The notes under the pieces: model-generated | The model's input: only the letters and a program-made list of their open reading frames with translations | What the model was told of the DNA's origin: nothing | Databases searched by the model: none | Translations under genes and position numbers: made by a program | NCBI GenBank assembly: GCA_905221615.1 | Contig: CAJNDT010000585.1 | Coordinates: forward strand, 115,382 to 179,381 | Direction: 5' to 3' | DNA from: Symbiodinium sp. CCMP2592 | Taxonomy: Eukaryota > Sar > Dinophyceae > Suessiales > Symbiodiniaceae | DNA length: 64,000 bases | Shown: positions 32,683-42,527 of the stretch, piece by piece | Layout: the number at the start of each line of letters is the position of its first letter | Position numbering within the stretch: the stretch's first letter is position 1

Positions 32683-32787
32683 GCCCAGGAGTTCCAAAAT
32701 CCCTCATTAAGGACTATACCTTAAAGTACAGTATAGATATGAGGTCTATTCGTTAATTCAACATAAAAGAGTTTTGGAAGGTCTGTG
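32683..32787. mobile_element. M2 MITE, diverged
   Basis: CCCAGGAGTTCCAAAATCCC on the left and GAGTTTTGGAAGGTCTG on the right are recognisable M2 ends. The interior has lost the TTAATTAAGG symmetry. Confidence 0.7.
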
Positions 32788-33019
32788 TGTGTTGTTGTTA
32801 TCTCACTTCCATAGCTGCGGCACATGCGCTTTGCTACTTCGCCCTTGGCTGGCTCTCCACCTCGCTTCTCTTGGCTTCTTGGGCGGTAAAGCCCTATAGC
32901 GGGGTTGAAGGCGTAGGGGAAGTATAAAAGTATATAGGATCCTTCAAATGAAGCCTGCTAGAAAACTTCTTTGAATTATGCAGCCCTCCACCTTTCTTCT
33001 CGCTTTCTCCAAGGGTGAA

Positions 33020-33127
33020 CGGAGGGACCCTTAATAAGGACCCCTAGGTTTTTACCCATAATATAGCTATTCTATACCCATTATATAGCCCATTATAGGG
33101 TAGGGGTCCCCATTAAGGGTCCCTCCT
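33020..33127. mobile_element. M11 palindromic element (single copy)
   Basis: CGGAGGGACCCTTAATAAGG is matched by GGTCCCCATTAAGGGTCCCT on the right. The interior has repeated TATAGC and CCCATTATA words. MITE-like, but only one copy is seen here. Confidence 0.65.
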
Positions 33128-33204
33128 TTTCCCCTTTGACTTTCCGTTTCTGATTGCAGGGGAAATGGCCCACGAGGCCGCAAGAAAAGCGGAGGACGGA
33201 CTGG

Positions 33205-33292
33205 GGTTTGGGGTTTAGGGTTTAGGGTTTGGGGTTTAGGGTTTGGGGTTTAGGGTTTAGTGTTTGGGGTTTAGGGTTTCGGGTTTAGGGTC
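33205..33292 (+). repeat. Telomere-like TTTAGGG/TTTGGGG array
   Basis: TTTAGGG alternates with TTTGGGG in nearly every second unit for about twelve heptamers. Confidence 0.85.
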
Positions 33293-33796
33293 GAGGAAGC
33301 ATCTAAACATTGCGCAATTTAGGTGCATACTAGCAACTTGCAGGACCATGCGAGTTGGTAGCCAGTGCTATGATTAAGGTAACTATACTTACTAGAGTTT
33401 ACGAATAACTTCAATCACGTTACTTATAGCCGAATTTTGCTAAGTCGCATGCAAGAGCCTACTAGTTAGGTAACAGGGGTCTGGGGTCACATTATTTAGG
33501 GGTACAGGTTGATCCGTTAACGGGTTGCGGTTTATTTGAATTTAAGTGTGGACGGCCAGGGTAGGCGTTTAATTTAAGGCTTATGGTTCAGAGTGAGGGT
33601 TTAGGGCTTAGGCCTATAATCTGGACTGTGTTGTGCTCTATGGGGGGAGGCTCGCAGCTGCAGTTGCAGTTCATACCGATGGCCATCACAAACAAATAGC
33701 GGTCCTATGAGAATTTAGGGCAACCCTAGCCAGGGTTACCAATGTACCTTTTAAAAGGGATATCAGCACGAGACAATGGTATATCTGTTTCCAGGC

Positions 33797-33921
33797 ACCT
33801 AGGTTACTCTACCCAAAGGCCCCAAAGTAGTTCCTTTTGGGGCTCATATATAGAATCCTTTTAAGGCAATCCCAAAAAGGAACTACTATGGGGCCTCTGG
33901 GTAGGTACCTAGGTTACTCTA
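33797..33921. mobile_element. M7 MITE with 15-bp flanking direct repeats
   Basis: The MITE (33810-33903) has arms CCCAAAGGCCCCAAAGTAG and CTACTATGGGGCCTCTGGG. ACCTAGGTTACTCTA lies immediately left (33797-33811) and again at 33907-33921. A duplication of this length exceeds a usual MITE target duplication, so a tandem duplication or prior repeat is possible. Confidence 0.85.
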
Positions 33922-33928
33922 GGTGCCA

Positions 33929-34036
33929 CATGGGAGTTTCCGAAAAACAGGAGTACCTTATTTGGGTGTCCTTATGATAAGGATCCTACTATTTAAGGTG
34001 CTATATTAGGGTCCCCTGTTTTCGGAAACTCCCACA
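33929..34036. mobile_element. M6 MITE
   Basis: CATGGGAGTTTCCGAAAAAC on the left, TTTTCGGAAACTCCCA on the right. It lies 8 bp from the repeat flanking the preceding M7. Confidence 0.9.
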
Positions 34037-34123
34037 TAACCCTAAACCCAGCTATGCCGCTGGAGATGGGAAGCTCCGTCTGCAGGAATTCGCTGCTCAT
34101 ATTGCCCCGGTGAGCGTGTCTTG

Positions 34124-34235
34124 TCATGAGGGTAGTTGTCAAGATTAAGGTCCCTTTTTGAGTACCCGAAATAATAGGTGCCCTATTATAACAGAGACCC
34201 AAAAAGAAACCATAATTTTGACAACCACCCATGAA
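34124..34235. mobile_element. M3 MITE
   Basis: TCATGAGGGTAGTTGTCAAG on the left, TTTTGACAACCACCCATGA on the right. Well conserved. Confidence 0.9.
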
Positions 34236-34322
34236 CTGTAATTTACTTCTAGTATCCATTGTAGTTTGTTGTTGGGTAAACTGTTGCTTTGTCGCTTGTT
34301 GTCGCTGTATCGGCTTTATGTT

Positions 34323-34386
34323 CCAGGATCCTAACCATAAAACTGGTTAGCCCCAAAAGGGAACAACACCGGAGACTAGAGGTAGG
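34323..34386. mobile_element. M9 half copy
   Basis: AGGATCCTAACCATAAAACT through GGAGACTAGAGGTAG; the left arm is missing. Confidence 0.75.
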
Positions 34387-34389
34387 GTT

Positions 34390-35678
34390 TGGGGCCTAGG
34401 GTTTAGGCATTGGGGCAGTGCAGGCTCACTATTTCACCCAAAGCCGAAACCCTGAACCCTAGACCTTAAGATTGGCCTTTGCAGGGTGTAGATTCAGTCA
34501 ATATCCTGAGCGTTCTTTTGTCGCATTCAGGTTGAACTTAATAGCTCCAAACAGTAAGAAAGTCCAAAAACTCCTCATGCACACATGCAGGCCCCAGGAT
34601 CGACCCCTCTGTCATGGTTGGGAGTTTAGGGTGTAGGGTGTAGTAGGCGGCATATTTAGTACCGATAGGACGAAATGAGCCCTAAAAGAGATTACATATA
34701 CCACATTGAGGTTCCAAACAAAACCCGAACCATGCAATTCGAAGAGATTGACCTGCGACCTACCCCCACCCTCAAAAAGCACGTCTGGATTCATCTCAGA
34801 TGCCTGTAAGCACAAGAACCCAGAACCTAACAGGTTCATATATAGCCGAGGAAAGAAACTAAACTTAACTTCAACACCGAAAGCCCTAAAGCCTGAACCC
34901 CCAAACCCTACCCGAGTTATGGGCCCTCTGGGGCACTAAACCCGTAGCCCTAGACCCTATAACTCTACACCCTCAAAGCCCATGCTCTGCAGCTGCAATG
35001 CCAAAGCCGAGGCGCTTTTGACGCCCGGAGAGGAGCCCGAACCCGACAGCAAGGAGACGTACGCTCTTCTTTGCGGTCCTTATAAGTCACTTTGAGCCAA
35101 CTAAACCCGAATCGCCCCACCCAAACCTTCTAACCCCAGCCCCGATACTCTGCGGCGCAGTAGAATGCATATCAGAACTGGCTATGTAAGCTTTGTGGAG
35201 GAGGGGTTTAGGGTTTAGGGGTGGAGTCCCAGGGCTCAGGGCTGCAAAGGCCCGTTTTGGAGTTCAAGGTGTAGGGTTCCAAGCTTGCTTTTGTCGCCGA
35301 GCGTGCTAGGACCTGCTGATATTTGTGTCCAGAAATCAAAGATTTTGTGAGAATGGTACAGTACCCCACCTTGAGTCTAGACCCAACCCTACAGCCGAAC
35401 GCAAGAGCTAACGAGGGCGGCTAAATCTTGGAACGTTTATCAAGTCTGGGTTTGAAGATTGCGTGGTTGGACTTCAGTCTTAGGTCCTAGGTTTCGAGCT
35501 TATGGGGGAGCTACAGGGATCTATGAATACAAGGATCTTAAGAGTATCGAAACAGGTCCTTATACTCCGTAAACTCAGGATCCAGATACCAAAGCTTCGA
35601 TGCTCCTCAACCTCCCAAACCACCAAAAACACAGGAATTCGAAGCAGCCACCAAAAGCCCCTGGAACTCCAGAAATCA
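34390..35678. other. Unclassified sequence, no gene supported
   Basis: Short telomere-like runs at about 35205-35220 interrupt mixed sequence. Frames at 34612-34939 and 35502-35708 are short and without domains. Confidence 0.4.
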
Positions 35679-35793
35679 TACTTGAAGGCTAGAAGGTATA
35701 GGTTATAAGTAGGTCATAATTAGGATAACACCACTTAGGGGACTTATAACCCCGATTATAAGCTACTTGCTAAGTCCCATGATCCTCTAAGTA
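35679..35793. mobile_element. M1 MITE
   Basis: TACTTGAAGGCTAGAAGG begins the element and GTCCCATGATCCTCTAAGTA ends it. The left arm has lost part of the GGGACTTAGTAAG motif. Confidence 0.8.
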
Positions 35794-35816
35794 GAAACCC
35801 TTCTCGCTCGTGCCAG

Positions 35817-36113
35817 GCCAAAAAACGGAAAAGGCTTCCGCAGGAGTGCGGAGAGGAGTGCGGCGAGGAAGAAACTCCGGTACACGACCCAGTACCCAGA
35901 CCTTCCAAAATACCTTAATTAAGGAGTATACCTTAAATCTTATTAGGGATCCAATTATAATTTAAGGTATATTCCTTAATTAAGGGGTTTTGGAAGGTCT
36001 GGGCAGTAATCGAACTCCCGCCGGAGTTCATGTTTCTCGCCAGCAGATGGAACAAGAGTGATGTCGAGCAGACGTCGTCAGCAAGCTCAGGGACCACCTC
36101 CGCGCTGGCCTGA
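35817..36113 (+). pseudogene. Candidate exon split by an M2 MITE
   Basis: After a pyrimidine-rich stretch ending in CAG (35814-35816), the plus strand reads a KKRKR basic cluster and an acidic ECGEECGEEE segment. The M2 element then interrupts it. Beyond the element the same frame, if the insertion plus its target duplication is removed, continues through LPPEFMFLASRW and a Ser/Thr-rich tail to a TGA at 36111-36113. As it stands the frame hits a stop inside the MITE. Minus-strand frames across this region are also open, so the coding call is weak. Confidence 0.22.
35895..36003. mobile_element. M2 MITE
   Basis: CCCAGACCTTCCAAAA on the left and TTTTGGAAGGTCTGGG on the right bound 109 bp. CAGTA occurs directly on both sides (35890-35894 and 36004-36008). 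Other copies show only TA, so five-base duplication may be coincidence. Both 111 and 114 bp are multiples of three. Confidence 0.9.
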
Positions 36114-36278
36114 TGTCCAAGTGCATGCTGAACCAGCTTCCTCCTCATCTGGCACCAAGAAGGGAACACAGTCGTCATCGCGATCATGGCTGGGGCGCTT
36201 TGCTACGATCCGATGTGGAAGAGACCCCAGTGAGTAATTCGGGTGAGCATGCTGAGTCCGACTGAAGATGTTTTCGCT

Positions 36279-36391
36279 CATGTGGGTGGTTGTCAAAATT
36301 ATGGTCCCTTTTAGGGTACCCTAAATATTAGGTGCCGTATTATATATAATAGGGACCCAAATTGGGACCATAATTTTGACAACCGCCCATG
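36279..36391. mobile_element. M3 MITE
   Basis: CATGTGGGTGGTTGTCAAAA on the left, TTTTGACAACCGCCCATG on the right. An uninterrupted reference for the nested copy at 51.8 kb. Confidence 0.9.
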
Positions 36392-36486
36392 TGTGTCTGT
36401 TTAGCCGCTCAGGTTGACCAAGAGTCGCAAGCAATACGGCCCTGAAACTTAAGCTTGAGCAACACGGATCTGAAGCATAAGCGGTG

Positions 36487-36775
36487 ATGTTTAGGGTTTT
36501 GGGGCTTAGGGGTTTAGGGTTTAGGGTTTAGGGATGTTGCCTTCTTTGGGGGTGTTCCATGTGCCTCGGGGGATACCTTTGTGCCTCTTCAGAGGTGGGC
36601 AGTGGACCCGTATGTCTCATGCGGAGAAAAGGCCAATACACTTAAAGTAAACTCTAAACCCGAAACCCCCGAAACCCTAAATCCTGAGCCCTGAACACCT
36701 AAACCCTAAGCCCCTAAAACCCTGAACCCTGAGCCCTAAACCCTAAGCCCCCTAAACCCCAAAGCCTAATCCCAA
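36487..36775. repeat. Oppositely oriented telomere-like tracts
   Basis: TTTAGGG units at about 36487-36535 are followed 120 bp later by CCCTAAA and CCCTGAA units at about 36650-36775. It is another head-to-head pair. Confidence 0.8.
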
Positions 36776-37162
36776 GTCACAAGAAGCACAGTGATGCACA
36801 GGAGCCGTCGCAGCCGACCTGCTCGGCTTCTGGATCGCAGGCCTTCTTCTGATGACTGAAACCCTAAATCCTAAACCCCTAAACCAAACCTCAGCCCACC
36901 GTGTTCTGAGAATTCTTATTCAAAACCCAACTATGAAGTGTGTAAGACCCTGCAAAGAAGTAGGTTCTGGTGGATTGAGGTAGACCCTAAACCCTATAGA
37001 TCCTAGACCCCTACCTGGACCCTAAAGAACCTACTAGTACCATTTTAGGCTTCGTTACTATCATATAAGTTTCCTTTTTATAAGTCCTTAAAAAGGTAAG
37101 TTGTTTGCCTGAGCCCCTAAACCCCTGAACGCCTAAACCCTACAGCCCTCATTTCAAAACCC

Positions 37163-37286
37163 TCAACTACTACTACTACTGCTACTACTACTACTACTAC
37201 TACTACTACCTATACTACCTATACTACCTATACTACCTATACTACCTATACTACCTATACTACCTACTACTACCTATACTACCTAC

Positions 37287-37384
<98 letters not shown>

Positions 37385-37483
37385 CACTACTACCTATACC
37401 ACCTATACTACCTATACTACCTATACTACCTATACTACCTATACTACCTATACTACCTATACTACCTATACTACCTATACTAC

Positions 37484-37521
<38 letters not shown>

Positions 37522-37580
37522 GCTACTACTACTGCTACTACTACTACTACCTATACTACCTATACTACCTGCACTACCTG

Positions 37581-37656
<76 letters not shown>

Positions 37657-37699
37657 GACTACTACTTTTACTACTCGCAGCAGCAGTAGCAGCAGCAGC

Positions 37700-37746
<47 letters not shown>

Positions 37747-37820
37747 TAGCAGTAGCAGTAGCAGTAGCAGTAGCAGTAGCAGTAGCAGTAGCTGTAGCTG
37801 TAGCAGTAGCAGCATTCCGC
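37163..37820. repeat. Compound TAC / CTATACTAC / CAGTAG microsatellite
   Basis: Blocks of pure TAC triplets alternate with a nine-base unit CTATACTAC (about 37205-37265 and 37395-37485). From 37680 this changes to GCAGGA and then GTAGCA hexamers to about 37815. The open frames of poly-Leu, poly-Val and poly-Ser on minus are repeat translations. Confidence 0.95.
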
Positions 37821-38141
37821 TTGACGTCATCTCCTAACACGTGCCCACCCGGCACTGGCATCGAGATTCATTGGTATACGGTCGACAGCTATGGCGGTGT
37901 AGGGTTCAAGGGGTCAGCTGTTTAGGCGAACGGTCCCTGAGCCCTGCCCCCACGGGTTTGCGCGCCCCACAAATGCTGACAGCCCTAAGCCCGGCAATGA
38001 GGAGGGTCGCTATGGCAACTGCGACCACCAGTGACTGCTGAGGGCCATCGATCCCCCGCAGGCGTGGTTTTCGCGACAGCTTGCAAGGTTTGAGACTGAA
38101 GAGGTATCGGATCCAGGTATGAGGTCAAAATCTGTGGCTGT

Positions 38142-38213
38142 GCCCTAAACCCTAAACCCTAAACCCTAACCCTAAACCCTGGACCTTAAACCCTAACCCT
38201 AAACCCTCAACCC
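38142..38213 (-). repeat. Telomere-like CCCTAAA tract
   Basis: About nine CCCTAAA units with small variants, C-rich strand on plus. Confidence 0.85.
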
Positions 38214-38321
38214 TGTGACTATTTAGTGACTATTTCTTAGAGTTTGCTTCTGCCATACGAAGGGAAGACTTCAAATCCAACCCGTAATGAAAGCAAAACT
38301 AGTCGCGGTGGGAAGAATAGG

Positions 38322-38432
38322 ACCCTCAAGGTCCATGTACCTCTATAGTATATACTTTTGGCCCAATGTACCCATATATAGGGAGTACTTTAAGGTCAAA
38401 GAAAAAACTGTTTGGGTACATGGACCCTTAGG
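38322..38432. mobile_element. M5 MITE
   Basis: CTCAAGGTCCATGTACCTC on the left, GGGTACATGGACCCTTAGGG on the right. Confidence 0.85.
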
Positions 38433-38539
38433 GGAAGCAAGCATCGACAGGCACGACGAGAACAGCGATGTTACACCTACATTGCCTGCTATGCTGGTTG
38501 CAGCTTCGAGGTCTGAGGTCTCCATACCCTAAGCCTTTT

Positions 38540-38585
38540 AGGGTTTAGGGTTAAGGGTTGAGGGTTTAGGGTTTAGGGTTCAAGG
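38540..38585 (+). repeat. Telomere-like TTTAGGG tract
   Basis: Six units, G-rich strand on plus, close to an M5-like fragment TTTGGGTGCATTGCCCC. Confidence 0.8.
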
Positions 38586-38621
38586 TTCAGTATACACTAT
38601 TTGGGTGCATTGCCCCTTCGG

Positions 38622-38733
38622 GTATAGTCTCAATTCTCCTTCCTTTTCTTGTTAACCAAGTTTATGTTACATGGGCCTATATTATCATAAATTTGGTTAG
38701 CCCAGAAAAGGAGCTACCATGGAGACTCTACGT
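38622..38733. mobile_element. M9 MITE, diverged
   Basis: GTATAGTCTCAATTCTCC on the left, GGAGACTCTACG on the right, with TTGTTAACCAAG and TTTGGTTAGCCC inside. Confidence 0.75.
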
Positions 38734-38876
38734 AAACCCAACGACTCATCGGCGATACATGTTCAGGGTCAAACAAGTTCTTGGCGCATGGCAGACTGAA
38801 CATGGTAGTTTCTTCCTATGGGTCTACTAGTGCTAGACGGCCCAAGTTCCCCAACTGTCACAATTTGTAGTGTATC

Positions 38877-38986
38877 ATTGCCATGTTGCTATCAGCCATT
38901 ATAACTACAATTACTGTTAGTATTAGTTAGGATTGCCATGTTGCTATCAGCCATTATAACTACAATTACTGTTAGTATTAGTTAGG
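38877..38986 (+). repeat. Tandem duplication, 55-bp unit
   Basis: A unit beginning ATTGCCATGTTGCTATCAGC and ending GTTAGTATTAGTTAGG occurs twice head to tail without visible differences. This suggests a recent event. Confidence 0.9.
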
Positions 38987-39258
38987 ATTACTATCACTAG
39001 CGCTACTATTGCTATCGGTCTACCTTGGTCATGGCTACGGTTTCTGCAAAAAGAGAGATTATGCACCAAGGCAGCGGCATTAGAGGGTCTGGACACGCAT
39101 CCCAAGCCAAGCTAAGCTGGAAACTCAGCGGCCCAGGTGGTGGGGATCACACAGGCCATTTCCCAAGTCTAATCTGACGGCTGTTGCGCTGACAGCTAGA
39201 GGAAGATCCCAGGGAGCAAGAGCCTTTGCAAGGCCCTGGCGTGAACACGTCAGCAGAC

Positions 39259-39396
39259 AATACAACAGAGAACAGTATTGCCCTAAACCCCTAAATTTTG
39301 GATATCTAAACCCAAAACACCCAAAATACTGTAATACAACAGAGAACAGAATTTCCCTAAACCCCTAGATTTGGATATCTAAACCCTATACACCCC
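39259..39396 (+). repeat. Tandem duplication, 74-bp period
   Basis: AATACAACAGAGAACAG begins each copy (39259 and 39333) and GGATATCTAAACCC lies near the end. Each unit contains a telomere-like CCCTAAACCCCTA stretch. Confidence 0.85.
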
Positions 39397-39475
39397 AAAT
39401 GAGAGGGCAGTCCACAAGTCGCGAGTCTAAATCGATGGCACGGGTAGGAGTCCAAATCCGTTTCGCGCCAGCATC

Positions 39476-39572
39476 CCCAGACCTTCCAAAATCCCTTAAT
39501 GAAGGAGTATCCCTTAAATTATAGTAGGATCCTTAATATATTCCTTAATTAAGGGATTTTGGAAGGTCGGGG
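39476..39572. mobile_element. M2 MITE
   Basis: CCCAGACCTTCCAAAATCCC on the left and GGGATTTTGGAAGGTCGGGG on the right. A little shorter than other copies because the centre is reduced. Confidence 0.9.
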
Positions 39573-39705
39573 TCTGCCGAAGCATGACCTACGCCCCTAA
39601 CTCTCTTTGCACGTATGTTCGGGAAGCTATAGATATGAAAGCACATTTCAGGGCTTTGGAGTACCATACTTTAGTACTTTTTCTGGGACCTGCTACTTTA
39701 ATTTG

Positions 39706-40193
39706 TTATGTATGACCCTTGCTTCTATCAACGGTGACAATCACCGGAGGGACCTTTTCATAGTACAGCTCAGACTTTTGCATCGAAAAGCTCCTGTCAT
39801 CATGAAACACACGAGTCATAAAATAGGATGTCCACCATATAACATGCAATTGCGGAGCTTGGCGATGTCATTGCACAAGTGCCGTAGTATCGTGCTGTTG
39901 GCAGGCATGCATGCAGAAGACTAGATATTTCTAGTTCGTAGCTGCCGGCCAGACGTTCCAAGTTCTTTCGGGCAGCGTGTTCTCTGTCACTCTGGTGTTT
40001 GAGGTGTGGGATTTCAGGCCAGGTAGCGGAACAGTATTGTTGGATAGTGTACAAGGAGGACAGCACGGTAAACCCTCTCGTGCACGACAGCAATCCTACG
40101 GATCAGTGATGCTGTACACACTGTGCTGACGAGTGCATGCGTGCTGCCGGCCACGACAATGCAGCATTCCATCAGCTGTACTGTTTCGGGCAT
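39706..40193 (-). pseudogene. Possible broken or spliced coding tract
   Basis: On minus, an ATG at 40191-40193 opens a 59-residue frame with hydrophobic and Cys-rich segments, including HERVYRAVLLVHYPTILFRY, ending at 40014. An overlapping frame continues to 39800 and includes EISSLLHACLPTARYYGT. A third runs to a TAA at 39706 and includes SELYYEKVPPVIVTVD. A TATATAAA lies 30-40 bp upstream of the ATG. Successive frame changes fit small introns or a decayed gene. No domain is recognised and chance cannot be excluded. Confidence 0.2.
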
Positions 40194-40339
40194 CTGCCTT
40201 CCCGACACCTGTGCGCCTTGATTTTTCCGTTTATATACAAGACTGATATTAAAGGGATCGGAACCGCACAGAAGTTTACTAGGTAATAATCATACTCCAA
40301 AGCTCCGCTTCAATTAGTGTATTTAGTGCCCTCTGAGCG

Positions 40340-40501
40340 CGCTTCCGGTTTCGACGATGTTGCCCTAAGGGTCCAATACCTAATAGTAACCATATACTCT
40401 AACTAGCCTACATTACTACCATGCTAAACCCGAGTACCTAGTTATAGGTCCTAAACCCTATAAAAACCCAAAACCATCCGCTTCCGGTTTCGAAGATGTT
40501 G
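40340..40501. mobile_element. M13-like element between 23-bp direct repeats
   Basis: CGCTTCCGGTTTCGACGAT plus GTTG lies at 40340-40362 and recurs with one change at 40479-40501. Between them is CCTAAGGGTCCAATACC followed by TA-rich DNA and AACCCGAGTACCTAG. The insert shares its order of motifs with 54.8 kb. Confidence 0.6.
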
Positions 40502-40598
40502 GGAGCAGATGCCAATCGTTCCAGGGTTTGAAATGCGCGAGACGCATGGCTGCCCAGAGCTCTGAGGACATGGGCCAGGCTCACATTCAGGGTAATGT

Positions 40599-40700
40599 AT
40601 AGGGGCCTAAAATCAAGAATTACCAATGCTAGTTTTGGGCTTCCTTATTATACTTATGTAATTGGCCCCAAAACCCTATTCTAATTATTAAGGCCCCCAG
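40599..40700. mobile_element. M8 MITE
   Basis: TATAGGGGCCTAAAATC on the left, TAATTATTAAGGCCCCCAGA on the right, with CCCCAAAACCCTATTC inside. Near consensus. Confidence 0.8.
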
Positions 40701-40977
40701 ATTATCTACTCCTGAACCTGGCTGAGTATAGACATGGTAAGCACCACTGCGTGGACAAGGAGTGCTCCTGGACAATTTGCTGTCATCCGTGCCACAGGTG
40801 TTTCTTTAGGGATCAAATGAGCCTTAAAGTTTAGACCCTGGTACCATGAATCCCTATATGGCACATGAATCTGAACCCCTTTGAGTTCATTTCGTCTTTC
40901 CGGTTTGTGTGAGCGACAGATGGTCCATGCCCTGGCAAGCCTGGGTGTCAACAGCTGCCGGGGTGGGACTTATTCGG

Positions 40978-41095
40978 GTTTTTAGGGTTTTAAAGGGTTA
41001 GAGTTAGAGGTTTTAGGGGTTTATAGGGTGTAGAGCTGGGGGTTAGGGGTTTTATAGGGTTTAGAGCTAGGAGCGTAGGGGTTTATAGGGTTTAA
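40978..41095 (+). repeat. Degenerate TTTAGGG / TTTATAGGG tract
   Basis: GGGTTTTTAGGG and GGGTTTATAGGG units repeat with AGAGCTAGGAG interruptions. It is a decayed telomere-like array, G-rich on plus. Confidence 0.75.
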
Positions 41096-41100
41096 TGACC

Positions 41101-41544
41101 CAAACTGTGGTGGCAACAGGTCACCAACCGGGTAGCTGCATGCTGCTGTCTGCGCTTGTCTAGAGCCGGCCAACCTCGGTTCTGCGAGCATCTGCATCTA
41201 GCAGCATGATGAAGCACGTAGCTGCGTTCAAGAGTACCAAACTTTGACGAAGCCAACGATTGTACGTTTTCCCGGGTGACTTCTAATTAAGCCCAGTGTA
41301 GTGGAGGCAACAGAAACGACACGGACGCATTCTCCGAGTCATGGCCCACCTGTCCCGCCAGTGCCTGCACAAGTGCTAAACTCCAAACCCGACCCGCAGC
41401 ACGCGTACATCGGATGTCGCAAATACGATCAGAAGCGGCCCAAGGAAACGTCACTTTAGTGCTTTCTCGTCCGGCTTTGTGTAGTAGGGGTGGCTTCAGA
41501 TTTCGATAGTTGGCACTGTTTGGAGCTGCTCACGTATAAACAGA
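41101..41544. other. Unclassified sequence, no gene supported
   Basis: Complex sequence without MITE termini or long open frames. Confidence 0.4.
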
Positions 41545-41690
41545 TAAATACACACACATATATATATATACACACACACCTATGTATAGGTTTGCATATC
41601 TATACGTATACATATACAAAGATAGGCATCTATACACATATGTACACATATATACAGGTATATATGTACATACATATATACACATTATGC
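41545..41690. repeat. CA/TA microsatellite
   Basis: CACACATATATATATACACA and similar words extend for about 145 bp. The Y, I and H-rich frame here is a repeat translation. Confidence 0.85.
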
Positions 41691-41930
41691 GCTAGCAGTA
41701 CTGCTACTAGGTGCATGTTTGCTTGCAGCTCGAGGTGTCCACACGGCCAGGGTTGTTTTCTGCTTGAGGAGAGACCCCGTGTCGTCAAAACTTTGGCGAC
41801 TACCAAAGAGGCCGAATATATTTGCCAATACTAGAAATTCGCTGTGACTATACTGTAAACGAGCCCAAAACTCTAATCTAGTTATCAACACCCTTAGAGT
41901 GCGTGCAAAGACTTCTACGCTCGCACACAC

Positions 41931-42080
41931 TACTTGAGGGCTCAAGGCTCAAGGGACTTGTAAATAGGGCCATGATTTGAATTATTGCTGCCCTGAGAAC
42001 CCTAAACCCTAAACCCTCAACGGAGCCCTAAAAGGGCTATCCTTATACCTTGCTTACGAAGTCCCATGAGCCTGCAAGTA
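41931..42080. mobile_element. M1 MITE with internal telomere-like heptamers
   Basis: TACTTGAGGGCTCAAGG on the left and GTCCCATGAGCCTGCAAGTA on the right. AACCCTAAACCCTAAACCC lies inside the element, showing again that heptamers travel within M1-type units. Confidence 0.75.
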
Positions 42081-42095
42081 GGATTTCATGCACCA

Positions 42096-42325
42096 TACTT
42101 AAAGGATCATGGGACTTCGTAACCAGGGTTAAAAATAAGGTAACTAGACCTATAATTACTTATAACCCCAATTAGGGTACCTATAACTTAACCTTACTTA
42201 CTAAGTCCCCTGATCCTCCAAGTACTCTCTAAACCCTAAACCCCATAGATCCCTTTAAGGAGGCCTATAGATCCCTTTAAGGAGCCCTTTGAGAACCCTT
42301 ACTAAGTCCCCAGATCCTCCAAGTA
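42096..42325. mobile_element. Compound M1 element
   Basis: A complete M1 (42096-42224) is followed by CTAAACCCTAAACCCC, two ATAGATCCCTTTAAGGAG motifs and a second M1 right end CAGATCCTCCAAGTA. Same part order as at 6.8 and 51.5 kb. Confidence 0.85.
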
Positions 42326-42379
42326 GTAGTCGATCCCAGAGTTTGCCAGCTGCAGCCAGAACGAGCCGCAGTCTAAGAG

Positions 42380-42518
42380 GTTTAGGGCTTAGGGTTTAGG
42401 GTTTTTAGGTTTAGGGTTTAGGGTTTAGGGTTTTTAGGTTTAGGGTTTAGGGTTTTTTAGGTTTAGGGTTTAGGGTTTAGAGTTTAGGGTTTAGGGTTTA
42501 GGGTTTTTAGGTTTAGGG
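42380..42518 (+). repeat. Telomere-like array with TTTTTAGG spacers
   Basis: Groups of two to four TTTAGGG units are separated by GGGTTTTTAGGTTTAGGG. The spacing repeats four times, indicating block amplification. Confidence 0.9.
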
Positions 42519-42527
42519 TTGAGGGTT

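Noticed and set aside
37163-37820. CRISPR-like spaced repeats
   Set aside because: Units are 3-9 bases with no unique spacers; this is a microsatellite in a eukaryotic context.
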